Below, in pieces: positions 27,195-34,163 of a DNA stretch of 49,689 bases. Position 1 is the stretch's first letter, and each line of letters begins with the position of its first letter. Source of the stretch: Acidimicrobiaceae bacterium (lineage in GTDB: Bacteria; Actinomycetota; Acidimicrobiia; Acidimicrobiales; Acidimicrobiaceae); contig JABEUN010000032.1 of assembly GCA_013044385.1 (NCBI GenBank), forward strand, positions 1 to 49,689, read 5' to 3'. The position numbers and the translations under genes are program-made. Under the pieces are notes generated by a model that saw nothing but the letters and a program-made list of their open reading frames with translations, made no database searches and was not told the origin of the DNA.

Positions 27195-27241
27195 GTGTCA
27201 TCCGATGGATATGACACTTAGCGGCGGGCGGATCCATCGGA
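27195..27241. repeat. two mutually exclusive inverted repeats upstream of the ATP-grasp cassette
   Basis: TCCGATGGAT (27201-27210) has a perfect inverted copy ATCCATCGGA (27232-27241). The first copy is itself enclosed by GTGTCA (27195-27200) and TGACAC (27212-27217). Only one of the two hairpins can form at a time. It could be an operator or part of a switchable leader RNA, 160-200 bases ahead of the ATP-grasp start. Confidence 0.45.
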
Positions 27242-27522
27242 CGCAATCAGACAACACCCGGCTATCGCGATCCTATCGATTCGCACAACTAGAAGTTCAT
27301 TCTAAGCAAAGTACTTCGATTCGAAACATGCGGTAGACCTACAATTGTTGAATTTCGCTTTTCCATTTTAAGCAGTGATTCCCTTGGTCCAATAACCGTA
27401 ACTACTTCTCCTGCAATGATTGCAATATGGTTCATTTACCCTAGGGCGCAGGACCCAACCGAAATGAGCCCTCCGTCCTTCTATGGTTGCGAGCATCGCT
27501 CACTGGGCGGCATGCCTAAGCA

Positions 27523-27735
27523 ATGCTTGCGAAATCACGCAGCTACCCAAACATGGCCGTGCAGCTCGCATCCGATTTTTATCGAAACTTATCAGCAGAA
27601 CACGATCCGGGAACCCTGTTTGAACTTTCACAGATCCGTATAGGAATACGAAGTTTATTCAACTCAATCGAGTGGGCCAACCGAGCGATTCGAGCCAGTG
27701 TCATGCCTTTGCGATCTCGGCGTAAAGGTCCGTAG
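27523..27735 (+). CDS. doubtful small ORF, 70 aa
   Basis: A 70-codon frame whose middle part (FYRNLSAEHDPGTLFELSQI onwards) looks like an amphipathic helical protein, but with no SD, family or conserved context. It could be a real small gene ahead of the HD-GYP gene or chance. I cannot decide from sequence alone. Confidence 0.2.
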   Translation: MLAKSRSYPNMAVQLASDFYRNLSAEHDPGTLFELSQIRIGIRSLFNSIEWANRAIRASVMPLRSRRKGP

Positions 27736-27757
27736 CTTCCGCATCTTTATCATTCCA

Positions 27758-27780
27758 ATGACCAAGTCGCAATTGGTCAT
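27758..27780. repeat. inverted repeat upstream of the HD-GYP gene
   Basis: ATGACCAA and TTGGTCAT form a perfect eight-base inverted repeat around a seven-base centre. A second one, AATGCT...AGCATT, lies about 10 bases further on. They are 100 bases before the HD-GYP start in AT-rich DNA and look like operator half-sites; a weak terminator is the alternative. Confidence 0.45.
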
Positions 27781-27878
27781 CATACATAAATGCTTTTAGT
27801 CCTTTTTAGCATTCATTAGCGTCATTACATTATGACAATTTTCTTAAGTTATGGCCACACCATGCCGTTAACACCTAG

Positions 27879-29588
27879 ATGAACCAAGTAGGTAGTAACG
27901 AAGAGCGATGGAAGGCCCGCCCCCGCGTATCTCAAGCCGTCTCAGCTCTGGCACTCATGGGTCCGATAGGCATCTCGCTCGGAGTCACAGTCATTCTGGC
28001 GGGGACCCTTCCCACGCCAATCGGGCTGCTTCCCCACGTACTCTGGTGGGCAACTGTCCTCATAGGAGCTACCCTCTCGGTCTTTGGGTCCGAACGCCTT
28101 TTTCGGCGACTTCTCCCCCTTGGAGCGCTGCTAAAACTGACCATGCTCTTTCCAGACGCAGCTCCCTCCAGGATGAAGGTAGCGATAAGGGCTGGATCTA
28201 CGCGCGACCTCGAACGAAGGTTTCAGGCCGGACCCGAAGGCAAACTTCGTGAACCAGCCAGATCCGCAGCCGACATTCTTGCACTTGCCGCAGCGATCAA
28301 TAACCACGATCGCGCCACTCGCGGCCACTCCGAGCGAGTGAGAGTTCTGACCGAAATGATCGCCGAGGAGTTGGGTCTATCTCAATCTGATCGCGATCGA
28401 CTCCGTTGGTCGTCACTCCTGCATGACGTGGGTAAATTGAGCATACATCCGGACATCCTCAACAGTCCTGACAAACTGACCGAAGAGCAGTGGGAGGAGG
28501 TCAAGAAACATCCACTCGAAGGCTCACGCTTTACAGAACCGCTTCAGGATTGGTTCGGTGAGTGGGGATTAGCGATCGCACAGCACCACGAACGATATGA
28601 CGGAACCGGCTATCCGTTTGGAATTTCAGGCACATCCATCTCTCTTGGAGCGAGAATCGTCGCAGTCGCCGACTCTTTCGAAGTAATGACTGCATCTCGC
28701 ACTTACAAGCAGGCAATCACTCCACAGCAGGCCAGAATAGAGTTGATCCGCTGCACTGGAACCCAGTTCGACCCGGACATTGTCCGCGCATTTCTGAGCA
28801 TATCAATTGGTCGACTTCGGTGGACGATCGGTCCAGCATCTTGGCTAGCAGAGGCACCGCTGGCCCAGTGGGTAGCAAACGCCACCAAGACTCTCGGCAC
28901 AGGGGCGCACATTGCCCTCACTTCGATGGCCCTGGTTTCGAGTGCGATTGTTGCCTCACCGCTACTTAAGCGAGCCGCTCCGCCTGCAGTCAATAACTCC
29001 TCCAGCGTCACACCAGAATTGGCTACCTCCAGCACCATCGTAAATGGTGGTGCACCGGCATACGGAGCGGTTAGCGACGTTAATCTAACAAACGTTCCGG
29101 CTGGCGTTGACCTGGCAACGTCAGCGGCACAAATGGCTGATAATCCCGTCCAGGGCGTGACAAATCCGCCCACTTCGGTTGTGGCGAGCAACAACCACAG
29201 TTCAGCAGCACCAGTTCATCTATCTGGAGGCACCGGCAGCCACGCAAATACCAACCACCCTGGATCGGTCGGCCAACAACACGGAAGGCCCAACGTCAAA
29301 ACGACTACTTCGCGGCAGGTACCGACACCACCAGCCGAAACAGGAGGCAGTCAGCCGGCAGCTTCAGCGGCTGTGAGTCACGGTTCTGCACCCTTCTCCA
29401 CGGCAACGACCAATTCGACACAATCCAGCAACAGTGCCGGCGTTGGACCGTCGACACCCGTCGGAGGTCCCCCGGCCTCGGTCGCTAACCCGCCAAATGC
29501 CACTCCAGGAGGCGGATCAACTCCGGCAGCTCAGAATGGCTCGACGAACTCAAATGGTCAGTCGGCAGGTAATGGCTCTAAACCATAA
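27879..29588 (+). CDS. HD-GYP domain membrane protein with low-complexity C-terminal tail
   Basis: A 569-residue protein. Two membrane segments (about 22-43 and 51-71) are followed by a cytoplasmic HD-GYP phosphodiesterase domain (about 133-310) with His182-Asp183, His211, His236-His237, Gly244-Tyr245-Pro246 and Asp265, the residues needed for metal binding and c-di-GMP cleavage. A third hydrophobic segment (about 343-362) leads to some 200 residues rich in Ser, Thr, Asn, Pro, Gly and Ala with no fold signature, probably outside the cell. That tail is unusual for the family. The ATG has no clear SD. The expected activity is c-di-GMP hydrolysis to pGpG or GMP; the role of the tail is unknown. 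Confidence 0.88.
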   Translation: MNQVGSNEERWKARPRVSQAVSALALMGPIGISLGVTVILAGTLPTPIGLLPHVLWWATVLIGATLSVFGSERLFRRLLPLGALLKLTMLFPDAAPSRMKVAIRAGSTRDLERRFQAGPEGKLREPARSAADILALAAAINNHDRATRGHSERVRVLTEMIAEELGLSQSDRDRLRWSSLLHDVGKLSIHPDILNSPDKLTEEQWEEVKKHPLEGSRFTEPLQDWFGEWGLAIAQHHERYDGTGYPFGISGTSISLGARIVAVADSFEVMTASRTYKQAITPQQARIELIRCTGTQFDPDIVRAFLSISIGRLRWTIGPASWLAEAPLAQWVANATKTLGTGAHIALTSMALVSSAIVASPLLKRAAPPAVNNSSSVTPELATSSTIVNGGAPAYGAVSDVNLTNVPAGVDLATSAAQMADNPVQGVTNPPTSVVASNNHSSAAPVHLSGGTGSHANTNHPGSVGQQHGRPNVKTTTSRQVPTPPAETGGSQPAASAAVSHGSAPFSTATTNSTQSSNSAGVGPSTPVGGPPASVANPPNATPGGGSTPAAQNGSTNSNGQSAGNGSKP

Positions 29589-29707
29589 TCGGAAGTCGTC
29601 AGAGTCGAACTCCGTCCCCTTCAAATTGTGACCTACATAGACATAGGTCAACTCCCGCTTTGACGCAAGAGTTCAAAGCTATTCAAAAGTCGATATATCG
29701 GTGATCC

Positions 29708-29781
29708 TCGCAATTCTCGTACCAAACAGTTGAATACCGGGACTTGAGCCGGGTTCGGTCTGCGCTAGGTCGCAATTCTCG
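29708..29781. repeat. 12-base direct repeat upstream of pxpA
   Basis: TCGCAATTCTCG occurs at 29708-29719 and again at 29770-29781, 62 bases apart, in the 297-base gap before pxpA. The spacing is close to six helical turns, so a paired regulator site is possible. A TAGACT hexamer (29870-29875) may be the pxpA -10 element. Nothing else was seen in this gap. Confidence 0.35.
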
Positions 29782-29885
29782 ACCCTTCCAAAGAGGTTCG
29801 ATCGAGATGACAAAACAGAAACCGTTGCCGAACAGTTTCGAACTCTTCCATCGAGCCTCCGCCTGGCGTAGACTTCAAAGTTGAA

Positions 29886-30677
29886 ATGGACCTGAACGCA
29901 GATGTAGGCGAAGCCAGCTCCACTTTGGGTATCGATCTCGACCTCAGTCTGCTCGAAAACCTTACTAGCGCCAACATCGCATGTGGATTTCACGCTGGTA
30001 CCGCAACGACAATGCGGATTCTTGCCGAGAGGTGTGCTGAGCTAGGAATCCGTTTGGGAGCACATGTCAGCTATCACGACAAGGTGAGCTTTGGGCGACG
30101 CCAGATGGTGGTTCCCCACGATGAACTGGTAAGTCAGATCGAATACCAGATCGGAACCTTATCGGCGATTGCAAATTCGGCTGGCACTGAAGTGAGCTAC
30201 GTCAAACCGCACGGAGCACTCTACAACTCCTGCTTCACCGACTCAGATACAGCATCGGCAGTCGTAGAAGCCATACTTGCATTCGATTCGAACCAAAGGA
30301 GAGAGTTAACAATTGACGAGGCGACCGTACCTGCTCTATCCCTTGTGATCCAACCGCACTCAGTCGTCCAAGAAGTAGCAGACGAACTGGGGGTCCGGAT
30401 CGTCTCAGAAGGGTTTGCGGATCGTTCCTATGCCAGCGATGGAAGTCTGCTACCTAGATCGGAACCCGGATCTGTACTTACCGACCCGTACAAAGTTGCA
30501 GCACAGATTAGGTCGCTTCTGCTTGGAGACCTTCCCCCGGGATTACGAAGTAGAAGACCCACTATTCGGATAGAAACCATCTGCGTGCATTCCGACACAC
30601 CGAATGTAAAAGAGTTGCTTCAGATGGTGAAGGCGGAGATATTGAATATGGGAGTCACCGTTGGACCTTGGCAGTGA
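29886..30677 (+). CDS. pxpA: 5-oxoprolinase subunit A (LamB/YcsF family)
   Basis: A 263-residue LamB/YcsF protein, subunit of the ATP-dependent 5-oxoprolinase that opens pyroglutamate to glutamate. Seen: MDLNADVGEASSTLGIDLDL at the start, SANIACGFHAGTATTM, GAHVSYHDKVSFGRR, YVKPHGALYNSCF and EGFADRSYASDGSLLPR, all family landmarks. No SD precedes the ATG; a TAGACT hexamer eleven bases upstream suggests a very short leader. Its end overlaps pxpB. Confidence 0.95.
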   Translation: MDLNADVGEASSTLGIDLDLSLLENLTSANIACGFHAGTATTMRILAERCAELGIRLGAHVSYHDKVSFGRRQMVVPHDELVSQIEYQIGTLSAIANSAGTEVSYVKPHGALYNSCFTDSDTASAVVEAILAFDSNQRRELTIDEATVPALSLVIQPHSVVQEVADELGVRIVSEGFADRSYASDGSLLPRSEPGSVLTDPYKVAAQIRSLLLGDLPPGLRSRRPTIRIETICVHSDTPNVKELLQMVKAEILNMGVTVGPWQ

Positions 30678-31308
30678 GGGTCGTGAGCACCACCTTTCCG
30701 TGGCGCACCGTTTGGGTCCAGATGCGATTCTCATCGACCTTCCAATCGGAGTCTCGCCTCGGGTTCTTTCACAAAAGCTGTTAGACGAGCAATCAAACCA
30801 ATTAATTGAGGTCGTTGCTGGGGAGACCACCATATTGATTCGATTCACCGACACGTCGAATCTAAGAATCGAAGATATCTTTGCAATGGCAGAACTGATC
30901 TATGGCAAATTGCCTGAACCGTCAGGCAGAACCGTCGAGGTTCCGGTCAAATACGATGGCCCCGACCTCGAGAGAGTTGCGAACAGCTGCAATATGGATA
31001 TAGAGGAAGTTGTCAGATTCCACACTGAGGCACGGTACGTCGTCGAGTTCATCGGATTCGCTCCTGGTTTCGGATATCTAGGAGGACTGAACGAGCGGCT
31101 ACACCTGCCGAGACTCCCGTCGCCACGCAAAGCAGTACCGAGAGGTTCGGTAGCCATTGCGGATCGGTTCTGTTCAATATATCCATCTGCGTCACCTGGG
31201 GGATGGAACATAATTGGTGAGACAAACCTCGCAATGTTCGATCAGAATACAGATCCTCCATCACTGCTTCGTCCTGGTGACGAGGTCCTCTTCAAGCAGT
31301 GCCAGTAA
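30661..31308 (+). CDS. pxpB: 5-oxoprolinase subunit B (KipI family)
   Basis: A 215-residue KipI/PxpB protein (carboxyltransferase domain, subdomains C and D). Seen: EVPVKYDGPDLERVA, FIGFAPGFGYLGGL and VPRGSVAIADRFCSIYPSAS followed by GGWNIIG. It starts at a TTG at 30661 that overlaps the end of pxpA by 17 bases; a GTG at about 30700 is an alternative. It works with PxpA and PxpC as one complex. Confidence 0.93.
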   Translation: MDLGSEGREHHLSVAHRLGPDAILIDLPIGVSPRVLSQKLLDEQSNQLIEVVAGETTILIRFTDTSNLRIEDIFAMAELIYGKLPEPSGRTVEVPVKYDGPDLERVANSCNMDIEEVVRFHTEARYVVEFIGFAPGFGYLGGLNERLHLPRLPSPRKAVPRGSVAIADRFCSIYPSASPGGWNIIGETNLAMFDQNTDPPSLLRPGDEVLFKQCQ

Positions 31309-31343
31309 ATGGCCGACTCGCTAATACCGAATGAAGTTATCCG

Positions 31344-32249
31344 GTGCGCTCTCTCAGCGTGATCCGGGCACCAAAGGAACTCCTCATCGAGGATCTGGGC
31401 CGCCACGGCTTCGGAAGATACGGCGTTACCGAAGCCGGTGCATGCGACAGGGGAAGCCTGAAACTGGCAAACCGACTCGTCGGGAACCCTGAGAGTGCGC
31501 CAGCGCTCGAGATGCTTCTGGGCCCTGCCGAGTTCCTCTGTCATGACAATCTGATCTTCGCATCGACTGGAGCAAAGCTGAAGTTGGAGGTCGACGGGGT
31601 CCAACAGCCCCAGAACTGTGCCATCTATGTCAAGGCAGGGTCAAAATTGGAACCATCTATGCCGTCGCGCGGGGTCAGAAGCTATCTGGCATTGCACGGA
31701 GGTGTTTTCGTGGAGCCTGTATTGGGCTCCTCATCATACGACACGCTCGGCCAGATCGGACCTAAACCACTCCGCAGCGGCGACCTTATAGAGGTAGGTC
31801 CGCCTACCACATTTGTACAGTCCGAGCTGGCAGTTGCACCGGTCTCTGAACTGGCGAACCACCCGACGCTGCGAGGATGGTGGGGTCCTCGAGTCTCCTG
31901 GTTTTCAGCCAACTCGGTCGCCAAATTACAAACGATATCCCTTCGAGTGACCGAACGGGCTAACAGAGTTGGTGTGTGTCTGCAAGGTGGTGACCTAGTC
32001 AGAACCCGCGATGATGAACTGCCACCCGAAGGTGTACTTCGCGGTTCGATACAGGTGACACCGGCCGGGGATACCGTACTGTTTCTAGCTGATCATCCGG
32101 TCACGGGCGGTTACCCCACTTTGGGAGTGCTAGACACGTGGTCCTGCGACAGAGCTGCGCAACTCAGGCCTGGGGACATCCTGCGGCTGCAACTCAGACA
32201 GTGCTGTGCAGACGCTAGCCATGGAGCAATCGAGATCAAGCAGGGTTAA
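31344..32249 (+). CDS. pxpC: 5-oxoprolinase subunit C (KipA family)
   Basis: A 301-residue KipA/PxpC protein with the biotin-dependent carboxyltransferase-like fold. Seen: TEAGACDRGSLKLANRLVGN near residue 30, LALHGGVFVEPVLGSSSYDT, SVRVTERANRVG-like segment, and the C-terminal TPAGDTVLFLADHPVTGGYP. It starts at GTG 31344, 35 bases after pxpB. It completes the three-subunit 5-oxoprolinase operon. Confidence 0.93.
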   Translation: MRSLSVIRAPKELLIEDLGRHGFGRYGVTEAGACDRGSLKLANRLVGNPESAPALEMLLGPAEFLCHDNLIFASTGAKLKLEVDGVQQPQNCAIYVKAGSKLEPSMPSRGVRSYLALHGGVFVEPVLGSSSYDTLGQIGPKPLRSGDLIEVGPPTTFVQSELAVAPVSELANHPTLRGWWGPRVSWFSANSVAKLQTISLRVTERANRVGVCLQGGDLVRTRDDELPPEGVLRGSIQVTPAGDTVLFLADHPVTGGYPTLGVLDTWSCDRAAQLRPGDILRLQLRQCCADASHGAIEIKQG

Positions 32250-32382
32250 TCGACTTTTCACCTCCAAAGCGTACCAAACAACCCTGCAAGTCAGCGACCT
32301 GCATTAAGCTTTGAAGCTCAAGTTCCACTCGGGAAGATTGGCCTTTCACCCCCCGAAAGAGAAAAGGCAGGTTCGAAACAAT

Positions 32383-33951
32383 ATGGCAAGGATCCTCGTA
32401 ACTGAGCAGATCGCAGACAACGGCCTTCAGATGTTGAGAGATGCAGGTCACACCGTCGATGAGATGCTAGACCTGTCTCCCGAGCAACTCCTCGAAGAGG
32501 TGCGCACTGCTGATGCACTGGTCATACGTTCTGCAACCAAAGTGACCCAGGATGTTCTCGAGGCAACTAGTACTCTGCAAGTCGTAGGCAGGGCCGGTAT
32601 CGGATTAGACAACGTGGACGTCGCCGTAGCTACCAAACGTGGCGTGATGGTCGTAAATGCACCACAGTCGAACATCCTCTCCGCAGCTGAACACACAATC
32701 GCACTTCTTCTGGCCCAAGCTCGAAACGTCCCCCAATCCCACTCTGCCTTAGTCCAAGGGAAATGGGAGCGGTCAAAGTGGGAAGGGGTCGAACTATACG
32801 GCAAAACACTCGGTGTAGTCGGACTGGGTCGTGTGGGAGCGCTAGTTGCTCAACGTGCTCTAGCGTTCGGGATGAAACTGATCTCCTACGATCCCTATGT
32901 GTCCCAGGAACGAGCGCGCAAGATGGGCGTCGAGATGAGGGGCCTAGAGGATCTTTTCGCAGAGGCTGACTTCATAACCATACATCTGCCAAAGAATAAG
33001 GAGACCGTAGGACTAGTAAATGCGGAGCTGCTGGCAAAGTCGAAACCATCCCTAAGGATTGTCAACACTGCCCGAGGTGGAATCATCGACGAACAAGCTC
33101 TTGCAGAAGCAATCAAGTCTGGAACGATACAGGGCGCGGCTCTGGATGTCTTTGCCTCTGAGCCAACCACCAACTCTCCACTCTTCAGCCTTCCCTCGGT
33201 TATTGTGACACCGCATTTGGGCGCGTCTACGACCGAGGCGCAAGACAAGGCCGGAATCACCATCGCAGAACAACTTCTACTAGCGTTCAACGGTGACTTC
33301 GTTCCTTTCGCCGTCAATGTGGATGCCGCCGAGGCCTCCGAGACGGTCAAACCCTTCCTGAGTATTGCCGAGTCTCTCGGACGATTCCTAGCCTCCATGA
33401 GTGGTGGCCTTCCCGCCAAACTTGAGGTGGAGTACCAGGGTGTGATAGCGGAAGAGGACACGAGACTCCTTACGCTGTCGGTGCTGAAAGGCATCTTCTC
33501 ACAAGCCACAGTCGAACCCGTCTCATTCGTCAATGCTCCACAGCTAGCTATGGAGCGTGGCCTTGAGATCAAGGAATCCTCCAACCCGACCAGTCACGAC
33601 TATGTGAACTTGGTGACCCTACGAACTGACGATCACGAAGTATCGGGCACGATCGCCGGTATCAAGGGAGACGCTCGCATTGTCAGGGTCGACGGACACA
33701 CCGTCGAAGTTCCACCTGCACAACACATGCTTGTCGTCCACAACGACGACAAGCCGGGCAAGATCGGGGTAGTTGGGATGATCCTTGGCGAGGCCGGTCT
33801 TTCTATCTCGTCGATGGCAGTGAGTCCATCGGGAACCGACGGTACGGCACTGATGGTTATTTCAGTTGGATCGGCAATCTCGCCGCAAGTGACTGAAATG
33901 ATTTCAAAGTCCGACGGGATTCTGTATGCGAAGGCCGTCACCTGCTCCTAG
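32383..33951 (+). CDS. serA: D-3-phosphoglycerate dehydrogenase
   Basis: A long-form (type 1) phosphoglycerate dehydrogenase of 522 residues, the first step of serine synthesis. Seen: Rossmann GLGRVG at 147-152, catalytic Arg231 (NTARGG), Glu260 and His278 (TPHLGAST), an intervening allosteric substrate-binding domain, and a C-terminal ACT domain (about 447-520, HNDDKPGKIGVVGMILGEAG) that normally gives serine feedback. I chose the ATG at 32383, directly at the conserved start; the frame is open upstream to 32311. The leuA attenuator begins just after its stop. Confidence 0.96.
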   Translation: MARILVTEQIADNGLQMLRDAGHTVDEMLDLSPEQLLEEVRTADALVIRSATKVTQDVLEATSTLQVVGRAGIGLDNVDVAVATKRGVMVVNAPQSNILSAAEHTIALLLAQARNVPQSHSALVQGKWERSKWEGVELYGKTLGVVGLGRVGALVAQRALAFGMKLISYDPYVSQERARKMGVEMRGLEDLFAEADFITIHLPKNKETVGLVNAELLAKSKPSLRIVNTARGGIIDEQALAEAIKSGTIQGAALDVFASEPTTNSPLFSLPSVIVTPHLGASTTEAQDKAGITIAEQLLLAFNGDFVPFAVNVDAAEASETVKPFLSIAESLGRFLASMSGGLPAKLEVEYQGVIAEEDTRLLTLSVLKGIFSQATVEPVSFVNAPQLAMERGLEIKESSNPTSHDYVNLVTLRTDDHEVSGTIAGIKGDARIVRVDGHTVEVPPAQHMLVVHNDDKPGKIGVVGMILGEAGLSISSMAVSPSGTDGTALMVISVGSAISPQVTEMISKSDGILYAKAVTCS

Positions 33952-33997
33952 GAGCCATGTGATGCCGTAGAGCTGCAGATAACTCGAAAAGCTTCGC

Positions 33998-34003
33998 TAT
34001 ATT
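33998..34003 (+). promoter_or_regulatory. -10 element for a leaderless leuA leader transcript
   Basis: TATATT lies exactly seven bases before the ATG of the leucine leader peptide, the spacing expected if transcription starts at or next to that ATG. TGCAGA, 18 bases upstream, is a weak -35 candidate. Confidence 0.55.
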
Positions 34004-34010
34004 CGAAGTT

Positions 34011-34049
34011 ATGGTTGTCACTGCGGCATCACTGCTCCTTCTTACATAG
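34011..34049 (+). CDS. leucine leader peptide MVVTAASLLLLT
   Basis: A 12-codon ORF with four consecutive leucine codons (CTG CTC CTT CTT) at positions 8-11, ending at TAG immediately before two hairpins, the second a terminator, upstream of leuA. There is no SD, and the -10 hexamer seven bases upstream points to a leaderless mRNA. Its purpose is to sense charged tRNA-Leu through ribosome stalling. Confidence 0.85.
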   Translation: MVVTAASLLLLT

Positions 34050-34108
34050 GCGAGCGTCCCTCAAGGCGCTCGCTAAACCTCCTGTGCTCTATGGCCAGGA
34101 GGTTTTTT
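34050..34108 (+). terminator. leuA transcription attenuator
   Basis: Directly after the leader stop is a seven-base hairpin GCGAGCG/CGCTCGC (34050-34056 with 34067-34073). Then comes a perfect ten-base terminator stem AAACCTCCTG/CAGGAGGTTT (34075-34084 with 34096-34105), with its T-tract running to 34106 and beyond. Unlike the leuB element, I could not draw a convincing antiterminator by eye; GGCGC pairing with GTGCT in the terminator loop is the best weak candidate. Confidence 0.85.
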
Positions 34109-34163
34109 GTTGGTCCAAAAGAGTTGTGCATGTTGCGGCTACGCTCCGAAACAGGGGGAAGCA

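Larger units (their letters stand above)
27038..27878. other. 840-base intergenic region between two divergent operons
   Basis: The region separates the minus-strand ATP-grasp cassette from the plus-strand HD-GYP gene. It contains a C10 homopolymer (27171-27180), inverted repeats listed separately, an AT-rich stretch (about 27740-27870) probably holding the HD-GYP promoter, and one small doubtful ORF. No RNA gene was recognised. Confidence 0.5.

Noticed and set aside
27400-27878. Possible c-di-GMP riboswitch before the HD-GYP gene
   Set aside because: I looked for the conserved cores of the known c-di-GMP classes and could not find them; the inverted repeats there do not build the required junction.
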